DNA of 54,247 nucleotides from Lentisphaeria bacterium (GCA_017456285.1 JAFTJQ010000003.1:1-54247), one strand, 5' to 3'. Positions 42,376 through 52,277 are shown, counted from the first letter of the stretch. Notes: generated by a model from the letters alone, not told the origin. A program made the numbers and translations.

Positions 42376-43109
42376 GGCATATCCTCCCGATAATAGACAG
42401 TATAAAACGCCGTATTCACCCTCTGTGCCCCCTGTAATTTACGATAAAGCAATCGGTAACTGAGCAAATCCAAGTTTCTTTGTCCGGAACTCTGCATGAT
42501 ATTTAATTTCAATATTCCGTCTGTTGTATAATTAACTCTGATTATGGTATTTCCCGGTTTGTAACGCTCAAGTAATTTGTTTTCTGCCTGCGAAAAAACA
42601 AGCGGAATACAGCTGCCGTCATCCCCGATTGCAATTGGGTATTTTATTTGCGAGAGATTACTATTTTTTACCGCATCTAATTCAGTTAAATTATCTATCA
42701 AAATATCATGCTTGCTTGTTTCAATTTTTATATCGCTTGTTAAATGCCATTTCTCGTAAGAGCTGATGTGTTTTGTCGTCTCCTTACCGGAATTTACCTG
42801 ACTATTCTCAAAAGCAATTTTATGCTGTTTTTTCCAAATGCCGCTATACCCGTGCGGATTATGCGAACTGCTGAACATAGCAGGATTATTGAAGTTCAGA
42901 AAATTTTTAAAATCAGCAAATTGCTCTTTCGTCATCTTACCGACATTCAAAAGTGTTACTCCGCTATTTTTTTGACTTGCCATCGCCTCCTGCGAGCTTG
43001 CCGGAGTAAATAACACCAGCAAAATCCCATGCAACAAAATCGTCATAAAAAGTGCTTCTATGACGATGATTTTTTTGTATTTAATCGGATTTGACAGTTG
43101 ATTTTTCAT
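42372..43109 (-). CDS. TonB-like energy transducer
   Basis: 245 residues from ATG 43109, four bases after the exbD stop. The longer frame into exbD is discarded. One N-terminal membrane helix (IIVIEALFMTILLHGILLVL, ~17-36) anchors a periplasmic part. The C-terminal ~75 residues carry TIIRVNYTTDGILKLNIMQS and SSGQRNLDLLSYRLLYRKLQ, the DG ... SSG ... LD pattern of the TonB C-terminal domain. The middle lacks the Pro/Lys-rich TonB spacer. It would couple the ExbB/ExbD proton motor to an outer-membrane or cell-envelope partner. The TonB assignment rests on motif and position. Confidence 0.65.
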   Translation of the reverse strand: MKNQLSNPIKYKKIIVIEALFMTILLHGILLVLFTPASSQEAMASQKNSGVTLLNVGKMTKEQFADFKNFLNFNNPAMFSSSHNPHGYSGIWKKQHKIAFENSQVNSGKETTKHISSYEKWHLTSDIKIETSKHDILIDNLTELDAVKNSNLSQIKYPIAIGDDGSCIPLVFSQAENKLLERYKPGNTIIRVNYTTDGILKLNIMQSSGQRNLDLLSYRLLYRKLQGAQRVNTAFYTVYYREDMP

Positions 43110-43113
43110 TTTA

Positions 43114-43560
43114 CTAATTTTCAAATAATATCTCTTTTTGTTCCATATCATCGGAAACAGCGAGGAATGCAGAGAGGTTTGCTTTCTCCACAATCACCAT
43201 AACCTGTGCCAACGTATCGACCGAAGTATTTCTGTCTGCACAAATAATCACCATTCCGGCACGACCTCTTAATTCCTCGCCCAAATTACCTTTCGTAACC
43301 TCTGCATCATTAAAATAGATTCTGTCGCCGTATTCATTATGAGTGATGGAAATAACCTGCTTCTGTACACTGGTGGAACTTGCCTGTTCGGTTTGGGGCA
43401 ACTCCACTTTCACGCCGTAAAGTTTTACAAAAGAACTGCTGACACAGAAGAAAATTAAACTCAAAAAAAGCACATCTATCAACGGTGTCAAATCAGGCCG
43501 TCCGCAATACATCGGCAATTTGGAGCGATAACGCCTTTTGTCAAAATTTCTTACCGCCAT
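43114..43560 (-). CDS. ExbD/TolR family protein
   Basis: 148 residues. A basic N-terminus (AVRNFDKRRYRSKLP) is followed by one membrane helix, LIDVLFLSLIFFCVSSSFVK, whose Asp (residue ~27 in PLIDV) is the conserved proton-carrying residue. The periplasmic domain includes SITHNEYGDRIYFNDAEVT and VIICADRNTSVDTLAQVMVI, standard for ExbD/TolR. It partners with the ExbB-like protein encoded 2 bp upstream. Confidence 0.93.
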   Translation of the reverse strand: MAVRNFDKRRYRSKLPMYCGRPDLTPLIDVLFLSLIFFCVSSSFVKLYGVKVELPQTEQASSTSVQKQVISITHNEYGDRIYFNDAEVTKGNLGEELRGRAGMVIICADRNTSVDTLAQVMVIVEKANLSAFLAVSDDMEQKEILFEN

Positions 43561-43562
43561 AA

Positions 43563-44213
43563 TTATTCACCGTCTTGAAGTTTTTCCTGTTTAGACAATT
43601 GAGCAAAGAAACTGAGAATCTCCGAAGCCGCTTTCTCCATGTCAAGTGCCATTGCATTGACTCTGGCAAGGAGATAATTATACGCAACATAGCAGGGGAT
43701 TGCTACGCACAAGCCCCCCGCAGTGGTAATTAATGCCATGCGAATTGAACCTGCAAGTTGCGAAGCAGAGAGCGACAAACTATTAGTTGAACCGATGTCC
43801 TGAAATGTATTCATCATCCCCAAAACCGTACCGAGCAAACCTAATAACGGGGCAATGAAACCGATTGTCCCCAAAATATCCAAACCGCTCTCAAGTTTAG
43901 GCATCTCCTCCAAACAAGCATCATCAATTGCCTGCTGAATATCATCATCTTTTCGCTCATAGGCGAGAATTGCCGATGACAAAACTCGTGCCACCGGGCC
44001 GGGGGTGTTGTCGCACAGTGAAATTGCTTCGACGTAACCATTACGCTTAAGAACATTCTCCAAACCGCGGAGCAACTCCCTCACATTCACCTCTTCCCGA
44101 TGAAATTGAAAAGTTTTTTTGAAGAAAATAAACATCCCAACTATACTGCAAAACATAATTACCCACAGAACCACACCACCGTCTGTCATTAATTTCCAAA
44201 AAGCCGAATTCAT
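43563..44213 (-). CDS. ExbB/TolQ/MotA-family proton channel protein
   Basis: 216 residues with three hydrophobic segments: VVLWVIMFCSIVGMFIFFKK near the N-terminus, LGTIGFIAPLLGLLGTVLGM (~126-145) and a third at ~165-190 (ALITTAGGLCVAIPCYVAYN). The GxxxPLLGLLGTVxGM pore motif defines the family. It forms the inner-membrane motor with ExbD. Start ATG 44213 with AAGGAGA. A 32-bp gap separates it from the TPR gene. Confidence 0.94.
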   Translation of the reverse strand: MNSAFWKLMTDGGVVLWVIMFCSIVGMFIFFKKTFQFHREEVNVRELLRGLENVLKRNGYVEAISLCDNTPGPVARVLSSAILAYERKDDDIQQAIDDACLEEMPKLESGLDILGTIGFIAPLLGLLGTVLGMMNTFQDIGSTNSLSLSASQLAGSIRMALITTAGGLCVAIPCYVAYNYLLARVNAMALDMEKAASEILSFFAQLSKQEKLQDGE

Positions 44214-44245
44214 TTCATATCTCCTTAAACTATTTTTTTATTAAA

Positions 44246-46753
44246 CTATTTCAAAAGTTCCTCAAATTCCCGCAATTCAGCAGGGATAGTTTGATTTAAC
44301 TCTTTTAATCTCTCCAAAATTATTTTTGCATTATTTTTAGCGTTTCTGCCGCCATGATTCAAATTCAATTTAATCGCATTTGCCCCGCACTTATTGAGCC
44401 AAATCGGCGGAATGGTTTTGCCGTTGCGGTCAAGTACGCTCAAAGCTTCATAAATAGCATTATTGTAGGCATTGAGAGCCTCCTGATATTCCCCTGCCGC
44501 CTCCAGTGAACGTCCGAGTTTGTAATAACTCTGGGTACGGACAAAAAAGTCATTATCACGATTTTCTGCAAGTTCCTCATAGAGTTTGATTCCGGCTTCC
44601 AAATACTCTTTTTCGTTCCGCTTGGAGTAGAGAATAAAGTAATTATCTGCCATTTTGCCTTTGCAAACGGTGATAAAAAGCGGCTTATTATTTTTTTCAC
44701 TTGCCTTTTGAAAAGCCTCCAATGATTGCAAATTCTCTCCGATCTCTGAATAAATTACCCCCATGAGGAAATAACAATCCGATAACATTGAACTTTGCGG
44801 ATATTTTTCGATTAAGGAATTTAACTCCTCCAATGCTTTCGAGTAACGTTTATTCTCGTTGTAAATTACCGCTCGATTGTAAGCAATCATTGCTTTGGTA
44901 TTCAAATCGTCCTGATGAAGCAACAGCTCAAGTTCCGCCAGAGTCTCCGCTGCTTTTTCAAATTCGTTACTGATTCGATAGTGATCGGCGAGGTGAAAAA
45001 GTGCCTTAATCGTGTATGGTGACTTTGGATATTTTTCACTCATAAGTTTAACCGCCTGAATGGTTTCTTCGATTTTTTCCGCCAAATAATAGGCGTAAAC
45101 TGCCCGATAAAGTGCTTTATCCGCATTGGCATCATCGGGATAATTTTTTGCAAAATTCAGGAATTGCTCTGCCGCCTTATCGTATGAATTGGCACCGAAA
45201 TAAATTTCACCCAAATTCAAAATCGCTTCGGGGACATAAAGACAATCCTCTTGATTGAGAATAACCAATTCCTCATAAAGCTTGATTGCTTCCGATTTTT
45301 TCTCGTTTTTTTCATACATTTCCGCAGTGAAAAATTTTACGGTATTCAATTCGGTAACAGTTACATTTTTATCCGACTTGAATGCAGAGTGGAAATTCTC
45401 TATTGCTTTTTCCAAATCTTTATAGTTTTCCAATTTGAAATAACATTGAATTGTCATCAGCAAAGCATTTTTGAAGTAACTGCTTGATTTTCCGATTTTA
45501 GTCAGGTAATTTGCGGCAAGATAGAAGTTATTGCTTTGGAAGTAATATTGACCGATCAATAAATTAACTTTGGCAGTCTCTTCATCTGAACTGCTGTTTT
45601 TGAGCATGAAATCATACAGGCTCAAGGCGTGTTCGCTGTCGTTATTCTGCAAATACAATTCCGCCGCGAGTTCCGCCGCCGCCATACGGTCAGATATTGC
45701 GAGCTGCTCATTATTGATAATCGCTTCAAAGGTCGCTAAAATATTTTTTGAATCATTATTTTTGCGATATACGGCAATTTTTTTATTCATCAAAGGCACA
45801 TATTCGTTGGCATCTGGATATTTTGCGGTAAAAAGTTCAATATTTTTCAGGGCATTACCGTCTTTGCCGTTGTCGAGTTCAAAATCAATTAACTTAATGA
45901 GCGAATTTTTGTACTCAATTGCCTGAGATTCGTCGATTGACGATACCGCAAATTTCAGTGCTTGATACAATTCGTCACTTTTTGGAGCATTTTCCGTCAA
46001 ATTTTCCGCCATCTTGAGGTCAGCTTGATGAATTATAGAATTTTGACGGATAATTGACGGACGATTTTTCAAGTAAAATTCAATGTTTTTGCGATACGAA
46101 TTGAGCAGTAAAGAAAAATCCTGCTTCAAGTTTTCAGAGTCAGCAATTGTCGCAAATGAAAAGTTTTGAATCAACTTCTCTGCTTCGTCAAATTGCCCGT
46201 CAAAAATCAATAACTTGCAGTATTCCAACGTCAAATTATCATAGTTTTCGTCAAGTTCCGTCAAATTCAAATCTCTAATCAACTTCAAAGCCGTCTTGTA
46301 ATCTGCTTCTTGCGATAAAAGCGGAACCGTAAAATTGACAATGAGTAATCTGGAATCTTGAGATAATTCGGATTCATTCTCAAAAATTTTAATAATTTTA
46401 TCAATTGCAGATCGTTTTTCCGATTCCGCTGTATTGGCAGTAACGAGATTTTTCAATATCTCAAAATGCAATTTATTGGCAGCGGAAGTATCTACTAAAG
46501 AGCGAATTGCAAGCAGTTCCTTTGCCGCCGCCGCAAAATCTCCTGATCCGATAAGCGACTCAACTATTTCAAAGGTATAGTTCTGATATTCAAGCGAGTT
46601 CGCAGCGAAGTTTGACCGCTCCTTGTTGAGTAATCGTACCGCTTCAAAGTAGTCATGACGTCTTTTTGCCGCCAAACCGGGAGTAACGGCATTGACGGCA
46701 AGTACGGACAGTAGAATTGCACTTAAAATGATTGTTTTTCCGAAATTGAACAT
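44246..46753 (-). CDS. Large periplasmic TPR-repeat protein
   Basis: 835 residues: N-terminal signal (MFNFGKTIILSAILLSVLAV, cleavage near VNA/GLA), then repeated helical pairs to the C-terminus. Clear TPR units include AEQFLNFAKNYPDDANADKA, AVKLMSEKYPKSPYTIKALF, YSKALEELNSLIEKYPQSSM and YLEAGIKLYEELAENRDND. Such proteins scaffold complexes, and here it sits directly upstream of ExbB/ExbD/TonB-like genes, recalling the CpoB/YbgF link to Tol in other bacteria. Its ATG lies 10 bp after recA. The partner is unknown. Confidence 0.82.
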   Translation of the reverse strand: MFNFGKTIILSAILLSVLAVNAVTPGLAAKRRHDYFEAVRLLNKERSNFAANSLEYQNYTFEIVESLIGSGDFAAAAKELLAIRSLVDTSAANKLHFEILKNLVTANTAESEKRSAIDKIIKIFENESELSQDSRLLIVNFTVPLLSQEADYKTALKLIRDLNLTELDENYDNLTLEYCKLLIFDGQFDEAEKLIQNFSFATIADSENLKQDFSLLLNSYRKNIEFYLKNRPSIIRQNSIIHQADLKMAENLTENAPKSDELYQALKFAVSSIDESQAIEYKNSLIKLIDFELDNGKDGNALKNIELFTAKYPDANEYVPLMNKKIAVYRKNNDSKNILATFEAIINNEQLAISDRMAAAELAAELYLQNNDSEHALSLYDFMLKNSSSDEETAKVNLLIGQYYFQSNNFYLAANYLTKIGKSSSYFKNALLMTIQCYFKLENYKDLEKAIENFHSAFKSDKNVTVTELNTVKFFTAEMYEKNEKKSEAIKLYEELVILNQEDCLYVPEAILNLGEIYFGANSYDKAAEQFLNFAKNYPDDANADKALYRAVYAYYLAEKIEETIQAVKLMSEKYPKSPYTIKALFHLADHYRISNEFEKAAETLAELELLLHQDDLNTKAMIAYNRAVIYNENKRYSKALEELNSLIEKYPQSSMLSDCYFLMGVIYSEIGENLQSLEAFQKASEKNNKPLFITVCKGKMADNYFILYSKRNEKEYLEAGIKLYEELAENRDNDFFVRTQSYYKLGRSLEAAGEYQEALNAYNNAIYEALSVLDRNGKTIPPIWLNKCGANAIKLNLNHGGRNAKNNAKIILERLKELNQTIPAELREFEELLK

Positions 46754-46763
46754 GATTTGGAAA

Positions 46764-47828
46764 CTATTCTCCTGCAGGGACTTCCACTCCGCAGGTTAAT
46801 GAAATACCTTTTTCTGCGACTGCTTCACGAATCTTGTTCAAAAGACGCTGCTGTAATTCCGGGGTCTTCTCAAGCATTGCTTTGGTCTGGTCTCGCCCTT
46901 GAGCCAACTGCTCACCGTCAAAACTGAACCATGATCCGCGTTTCTCCAAAATTCCCAAGTCAGCAGCTACATCGAGAATTGAACCGACTTTTGAAATACC
47001 CTCGGCATAATTGATTTCAAATTCAGCAATACGGAAAGGCGGAGCCATTTTGTTTTTAACAACCTTAACTCTGACTTTGTTTCCTGATACATTGCCGATA
47101 GCATCTTTGAGGGCGGTAACTTTGCGAATATCCATGCGGATAGAAGCGTAAAATTTGAGGGCATTACCACCGGTTGTGGTTTCGGGATTACCGAACATAA
47201 CGCCGATTTTTTCACGAATCTGATTGGTGAAAATGATGCAGGTGCGGCTTTTGCTGGCGGCACCCGTGAGTTTGCGAAGAGCCTGTGACATCAAGCGAGC
47301 CTGTAAGCCCATGTGCGAATCGCCCATGCTCCCCTCAATTTCGGCACGAGGCACCAAAGCTGCAACCGAGTCAATAACCAACACGTCAATCGCATTGCTT
47401 CTAACGAGTGAATCAGCAATGTTGAGAGCATCTTCCCCGCAGTCGGGCTGAGAAATTAATAGGTCATCAATATTTACGCCGATTTTTTGAGCGTAAGCAG
47501 GGTCAACGGCATGTTCGGCATCAATAATCGCACAGCGTCCGCCCTGTTTCTGGGCATTAGCAATAATGTGTAAACAGACGGTAGTTTTTCCGCTGGATTC
47601 GGGTCCGAAAATTTCGACAATTCTGCCGGCAGGCACACCACCGATACCCAAAGCCAAATCGAGAGCCAAAGCGCCGGTGCTGATTACGGGGACGTCGCCT
47701 AAAAGCGAAGATCGAGAGCCCAAACGCATAATAGAACCTTTACCGAATTCTTTTTCGATTTGCGATATAGTAATTTCCAAATTTTTTGCCTTGTCAGCAT
47801 TGATAGTTGTTTTATCTTTTTCCGCCAT
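46764..47828 (-). CDS. recA: RecA recombinase
   Basis: Strand exchange and SOS coprotease. 354 residues. Walker [10 protein letters not shown] (~74), Walker [13 protein letters not shown] (~145), [20 protein letters not shown] (L1 region), and [20 protein letters not shown] with the L2 loop. Start ATG 47828; AGGTG upstream. The C-terminal tail is less acidic than in E. coli. I saw no E. coli or B. subtilis type LexA box before it. It heads the 13-gene minus-strand run. Confidence 0.97.
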   Translation of the reverse strand: MAEKDKTTINADKAKNLEITISQIEKEFGKGSIMRLGSRSSLLGDVPVISTGALALDLALGIGGVPAGRIVEIFGPESSGKTTVCLHIIANAQKQGGRCAIIDAEHAVDPAYAQKIGVNIDDLLISQPDCGEDALNIADSLVRSNAIDVLVIDSVAALVPRAEIEGSMGDSHMGLQARLMSQALRKLTGAASKSRTCIIFTNQIREKIGVMFGNPETTTGGNALKFYASIRMDIRKVTALKDAIGNVSGNKVRVKVVKNKMAPPFRIAEFEINYAEGISKVGSILDVAADLGILEKRGSWFSFDGEQLAQGRDQTKAMLEKTPELQQRLLNKIREAVAEKGISLTCGVEVPAGE

Positions 47829-47878
47829 GTTTCACCTCTAAAATTACCTGATTATAAAATATAAAATACCACGATAGA

Positions 47879-47907
47879 AATTTAACACCGAAAGCGTAAT
47901 TTTTCAA
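47879..47907 (-). promoter_or_regulatory. Promoter of recA
   Basis: Minus strand: -35 TTGAAA (47907-47902), 17-bp spacer, -10 TAAATT (47884-47879), about 50 bp before the recA ATG. No terminator is seen within the following run until past 36312. Confidence 0.6.
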
Positions 47908-48084
47908 GGTGAAAGCAAAAAAAAATGAACTTTTTTTCAAAATTTCCGGAAAATGAAGAGTGAATACAAAAATTATCCGCATTTCCCGATACTTTAAATA
48001 GTAAAAATCGACAACTAAATGTTGCCGCAAATAACACCATCCTTTTTTTTCGAGATAGATAAGATATGTGATTTATGAAATTAA

Positions 48085-48122
48085 AATAAAAAAAGTCCCG
48101 ATTTCGGAAAGGAAATCGGGAC
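48085..48122 (-). terminator. Terminator of ilvD
   Basis: Minus strand GTCCCGATTT (48122-48113) pairs perfectly with AAATCGGGAC (48104-48095), then TTTTTTTAT. It lies 18 bp after the ilvD stop. Confidence 0.88.
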
Positions 48123-48140
48123 GGTAAGCAATTTAGATAT

Positions 48141-49823
48141 TTACTTGATTTTTAATACTCCGCCGGTATCCGCACTCGTTGCAAGTGCCGCGTACTTTGC
48201 CAGATAACCACTGGTGAACTTCGGCGGTTTCGGTACAAACTTGGCTCTTCTTTCCGCAATCACTTCGTCGCTTACTTCAAGTTCAAGTTTGCGATTCGGA
48301 ATGTCAATCGAAATTATATCGCCAGCTTCAATCAGACCAATCAAGCCGCCTGCCGCCGCTTCAGGACTGATATGTCCGATACAAGCACCATGGGTGCCGC
48401 CTGAAAAACGACCGTCGGTGATAAGTGCTACGCTTTCGCCCAAACCTCTTCCCATAATATATGAGGTAGGTGCAAGCATTTCCTGCATACCCGGCCCGCC
48501 TTTCGGCCCCTCATAACGGATAACAACGACATCTCCTGCTTTGACCTTGCCGTCCAAAATGCCGTCACAAGCTTCTTCCTGACTTTCAAAGATAACAGCG
48601 GGACCGCGGTGTACAAGCATTTTTTCTGCCACACCTGCGGCTTTGACTACTGCCCCGTTTTCAGCCAAGTTGCCGAAAAGAATTGCAAGTCCGCCCTTTT
48701 GGCTGTAAGCATTTTCAAGTGAACGGATTACTGTGCCGTCCACATCTTTAGCATCCGCAAACTCTTCACCGAGTGTTTTTCCTGAAACGGTAGGTGCATT
48801 AGGATCGATAAGTCCCGGAATTTTGGCGATTTCTTTAAGAATGGTCATAATTCCACCTGCCGGGTGAACATCCTCGACCATGTGGTAAATGCTTGACGGT
48901 GAAACCTTGGAAATATTCGGTGTTTTAGCTGAAATTTCATCAAGTTTTTTGAGGTCAAGTTTAGTACCTGCTTCAGTTGCGACAGCGAGGGTATGGAGTA
49001 CGGTATTTGAACTTCCGCCCATTGCCATATCAAGTGCCAAAGCATTATGGAAAGCAGTCGGAGTTGCAAAATCTTTAGCAGTCGGAGCATTTTCCATTTT
49101 TGCCAATTCAACGGCACGGCGTGCTGAACGCTTCCAAAATTCAATACGCTCCTCGGTCTCTGCTCCGATGGTGCCGTTACCGGGGAGAGCGATTCCGAGT
49201 GCTTCGCAGAGGCAGTTCATACTGTTTGCAGTAAACATCCCTGAACAAGAACCTGCTCCCGGACAAGCAGAGCATTCAAGTTCCGCAAGTTCTGCATCGT
49301 CCATTTTGCCGATACGATTAGCCGCAACTCCCTCAAAAATAGTAATCAAGTCGGTTGCCTTGCCTGATTTTTTATCAACCCCAGCCTTCATCGGACCGCC
49401 TGAAGCGAAAATGGTCGGGATATTGAGTCGCATTGCACCCATAAGCATACCCGGAACAATTTTGTCGCAATTTGGAATGCAGATCATTGCATCAAACGGG
49501 TGTGCACTGCCCATTGTCTCAACGCTGTCGGCAATAATTTCACGGCTGGGGAGAGAGAACTTCATCCCCTTGTGGCCCATGGCGATACCGTCACAGACGG
49601 CGATGGTATTAAATTCGTAAGGAACACCGCCTGCTTTGCGAATCTCTTCACAGATGATTTGTCCGACTTTCTGCAAATGACAATGGCCGGGGACGATGTT
49701 GGTATAAGAGTTACAAACTCCGATAAAAGGCTTATTGATGTCTTCGGCTTTGATACCGCTTGCCATCATCAAACCACGGTGCGGGGCGCGTTCTTTGCCC
49801 TTTTTCATAATATCACTTCTCAT
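48141..49823 (-). CDS. ilvD: Dihydroxy-acid dehydratase
   Basis: Iron-sulfur enzyme that dehydrates dihydroxy acids in valine, leucine and isoleucine synthesis. 560 residues. N-terminus [20 protein letters not shown]; cluster cysteines in [11 protein letters not shown] (~123) and [18 protein letters not shown] (~195); Mg-binding and catalytic C-terminal [20 protein letters not shown] (~465-485). RBS AAAGGA. It stands alone, divergent from ffh, with its own terminator. No other ilv genes nearby. Confidence 0.96.
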   Translation of the reverse strand: MRSDIMKKGKERAPHRGLMMASGIKAEDINKPFIGVCNSYTNIVPGHCHLQKVGQIICEEIRKAGGVPYEFNTIAVCDGIAMGHKGMKFSLPSREIIADSVETMGSAHPFDAMICIPNCDKIVPGMLMGAMRLNIPTIFASGGPMKAGVDKKSGKATDLITIFEGVAANRIGKMDDAELAELECSACPGAGSCSGMFTANSMNCLCEALGIALPGNGTIGAETEERIEFWKRSARRAVELAKMENAPTAKDFATPTAFHNALALDMAMGGSSNTVLHTLAVATEAGTKLDLKKLDEISAKTPNISKVSPSSIYHMVEDVHPAGGIMTILKEIAKIPGLIDPNAPTVSGKTLGEEFADAKDVDGTVIRSLENAYSQKGGLAILFGNLAENGAVVKAAGVAEKMLVHRGPAVIFESQEEACDGILDGKVKAGDVVVIRYEGPKGGPGMQEMLAPTSYIMGRGLGESVALITDGRFSGGTHGACIGHISPEAAAGGLIGLIEAGDIISIDIPNRKLELEVSDEVIAERRAKFVPKPPKFTSGYLAKYAALATSADTGGVLKIK

Positions 49824-49879
49824 GATAAAATCCTTTGGTTTATATTAAAAAAATTAAAAATATAATTGTTCAATATTAT

Positions 49880-49908
49880 AATATAAACGCTTTTTTAAAG
49901 AAAATCAA
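49880..49908 (-). promoter_or_regulatory. Promoter of ilvD
   Basis: Minus strand: -35 TTGATT (49908-49903), 17-bp spacer, -10 TATATT (49885-49880), about 57 bp before the ATG. Its -35 is one base from the -35 of ffh on the other strand. Confidence 0.6.
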
Positions 49909-49909
49909 C

Positions 49910-49937
49910 TTGAAAATGTAAATATTATAGATATATT
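49910..49937 (+). promoter_or_regulatory. Promoter of ffh
   Basis: -35 TTGAAA (49910-49915), 16-bp spacer, -10 TATATT (49932-49937), 60 bp before the ATG at 49997. It is back-to-back with the ilvD promoter. Confidence 0.6.
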
Positions 49938-49996
49938 ATAGACATGTAAATGTAAAATGTATAAAAAAAGGATTAAATTAAGGAACAAAAAGGATT

Positions 49997-51454
49997 ATGT
50001 TTGACAATTTAAGTGACAAATTCCATGATGTTTTCAGAAAACTCAGGGGACACAGCACTTTGACGGAAAGCAACATCAATGAAGCACTGCAGGAAATTCG
50101 CCGTGCCTTGCTGGAAGCCGATGTGAATATCGATGTCGTCAGAGATTTTATTGAAGAGATTAAAAGTGAATGTATCGGAGAAGCGGTATTAAAAAGTATC
50201 ACCCCCGGGCAGATGGTTATCAAAATTATTAATGATAAACTCATTTCGCTTTTAGGTGACGGCGTTGCCGAACTTGATGTGGCAAAAAAACCATCGGTCG
50301 TAATGCTTGTCGGTCTCCACGGTTCAGGTAAAACCACTACTTGTGCCAAATTGGCAATGTATCTCAAAAATCAGATGAAAAAATCTGTCCTCATGGTGGC
50401 GGCAGACGTCTATCGTCCTGCGGCGATTGACCAATTAAAAATTTTGGGAGAGCAGATCAAAGTTCCCGTCTATGCGGAGAGAACCAGTGTGAATTTGCCG
50501 GCAATCGTACACAATGCGGTTGAGCAGGCGAAAACGGAAAATATCGATACAGTTTTGATTGATACTGCGGGGCGTTTACAAATTGATGATTTTATGATTC
50601 AAGAGCTGGTGCGGCTCCAGCAAGTTGTTTACGCTAATGAAGTTCTGTTGGTTGCGGACTCTGCTTTGGGACAGGAAGCGGTTGCAGTTGCAGATACATT
50701 CAATAAAGCGATCAGTTTGACCGGTTTTATTCTGACTAAACTTGACGGTGATGCTCGTGCAGGTGCGGCATTGTCAATTAAAAAAGTTACCAATTGCCCG
50801 ATTAAATTTATCGGTAACGGTGAGAAACTTGAAGATTTCGAAGTCTTTAACCCCGAAAGACTTGCCTCTCGAATCCTCGGCATGGGCGATGTAGTTTCAC
50901 TCGTAGAGAGAGCCGCCCAGGAAGTTAATGAGGAAGAGGCAAAAAGACTTCACGAAAACTTGAAAAAACATCGTTTTGACTACAATGACTTCCTTTCACA
51001 GCTCCGCCAGCTCAATCGCTTGGGCGGTCTTGAGGGCGTGCTTAAATTCCTCCCCGGCGGCAGACAATTATCTAAAGCAATGAGTGCCGCAAATACCAAA
51101 GAATTTGTCTACATGGAGGCAATGATTCAATCAATGACCCCCAAAGAACGTGAAAATCCCGACTTAATCGACTTCTCTCGCAAAAAACGTATCGCACGAG
51201 GCAGCGGTGTCAGTCAGGAAAAAGTCAGCAACATGATTAATCAATTTAATACCATGCGTAAGATGTTGAAAAACAACACGTTAGTTAATCGCATGCTCTC
51301 AAGCGGTACTATGCCCGATTTTGACAGCATGCCGAATCCGACTCTGGCGATGATGAATACCCCCGGGCAGATCAGCAAAAAAGAGCAGGAAAAACGTAAA
51401 CGCTTGAATAAGTTAAAGAAAAAAGCTCAACAGAAGCAGAGAAGAAAAAAATAA
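49997..51454 (+). CDS. ffh: Signal recognition particle protein Ffh
   Basis: GTPase of the SRP. 485 residues. N-domain (FDNLSDKFHDVFRKLRGHST), G-domain with GLHGSGKTTTCAKLAM (~105), DVYRPAAIDQLKIL, DTAGRLQIDDFM (~190) and TKLDGDARAGAALS (~248). The C-terminal M-domain is Met-rich (AMSAANTKEFVYMEAMIQSM; FNTMRKMLKN) and binds 4.5S RNA and signal peptides. RBS AAAAGGA. Its receptor ftsY is at 13398. Followed 19 bp later by a membrane protein. Confidence 0.97.
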   Translation: MFDNLSDKFHDVFRKLRGHSTLTESNINEALQEIRRALLEADVNIDVVRDFIEEIKSECIGEAVLKSITPGQMVIKIINDKLISLLGDGVAELDVAKKPSVVMLVGLHGSGKTTTCAKLAMYLKNQMKKSVLMVAADVYRPAAIDQLKILGEQIKVPVYAERTSVNLPAIVHNAVEQAKTENIDTVLIDTAGRLQIDDFMIQELVRLQQVVYANEVLLVADSALGQEAVAVADTFNKAISLTGFILTKLDGDARAGAALSIKKVTNCPIKFIGNGEKLEDFEVFNPERLASRILGMGDVVSLVERAAQEVNEEEAKRLHENLKKHRFDYNDFLSQLRQLNRLGGLEGVLKFLPGGRQLSKAMSAANTKEFVYMEAMIQSMTPKERENPDLIDFSRKKRIARGSGVSQEKVSNMINQFNTMRKMLKNNTLVNRMLSSGTMPDFDSMPNPTLAMMNTPGQISKKEQEKRKRLNKLKKKAQQKQRRKK

Positions 51455-51473
51455 TAGAGAGGAGTAACAAAAA

Positions 51474-52271
51474 ATGTTAACAATGATTATTGCTGTATCA
51501 CTTGGAATTATGACCTTTTACAGCACACAAGAGGAATGGGGCAATACTTGGGCGATTATTTCAGGTATCGTCGTAGTAATGCTTGCTCAATTGGCAATCG
51601 GTCTTTTTATTCGCAGTAGAATCAATAAAATTACCGGTGACATTCAGGACATTATGGTGCAAACCCAGAATAAAATTAATCGCCAAATCAATATCATGCA
51701 GTATCGTCAGCTCGGAAATCCCAAAAGTGCACAGCAGCTTTTGACCAAAGAGCAGAACAATGCATTGCGTAAATGCTTGGAAATCACCGAACGTGCCAAT
51801 AAATATTTCATCTGGAATGTCCTGCTGAAAAAACAGATTATTTCAATGCGGATGATGCTTTACTTTCAGATGAAAGAATTCAAAAAAGTCGATGAACTTA
51901 TGCCCAAAGCATTGATTTTTGACGCCAGAAGCGTCGCTGTCAAAGGCGTTAGAATGTACAAAAACAAGGATGAGAAAGTTGTTGATTACTTAACCAAAAA
52001 AGCTGCGAAATTCAAAAACGACGACGCAGTGCTTATCTACTCTCTCCTCGCTTGGATTTTAGTTAAACAAAATAAAGCCGCCGATGCCGCTAAATTGCTC
52101 GCAGAGGCAAAAAATAAGGTCGATAATCAGGTAATTAACGACAATTATGAGCGTTTGGCAAACGGCAAGGAAAAACACTTCTCTAATGCTCAACTCGGCG
52201 ATATTTGGTACTCTCTCTATCTGGAAGAACCAAAAATCAAACAGCAGAAAATGCAGCAGCGGGGATTCTGA
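51474..52271 (+). CDS. Two-helix membrane protein with helical cytosolic part
   Basis: 265 residues. Two membrane helices (LTMIIAVSLGIMTFYST at ~2-18 and TWAIISGIVVVMLAQLAIGL at ~24-43), then a charged helix rich in Gln/Asn (DIQDIMVQTQNKINRQINIM) and a TPR-like helical region containing YLTKKAAKFKNDDAVLIYSL and KNKVDNQVINDNYERLA. I do not recognise the family. It lies between ffh and mlaE, with a 6-bp gap to the latter, and so may act with the Mla-type transporter or just share its transcript. RBS GAGAGGAG. Confidence 0.7.
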   Translation: MLTMIIAVSLGIMTFYSTQEEWGNTWAIISGIVVVMLAQLAIGLFIRSRINKITGDIQDIMVQTQNKINRQINIMQYRQLGNPKSAQQLLTKEQNNALRKCLEITERANKYFIWNVLLKKQIISMRMMLYFQMKEFKKVDELMPKALIFDARSVAVKGVRMYKNKDEKVVDYLTKKAAKFKNDDAVLIYSLLAWILVKQNKAADAAKLLAEAKNKVDNQVINDNYERLANGKEKHFSNAQLGDIWYSLYLEEPKIKQQKMQQRGF

Positions 52272-52277
52272 TAAAAT

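Noticed and set aside
47829-48060. LexA/SOS box before recA
   Set aside because: Neither the CTGT-N8-ACAG nor the GAAC-N4-GTTC form is found in the upstream region; another LexA motif cannot be excluded.
48889-49620. 243-residue frame antisense to ilvD
   Set aside because: It is the complement of a well-conserved gene, is rich in Ser/Ala/Pro typical of antisense frames, and has no ribosome-binding site.
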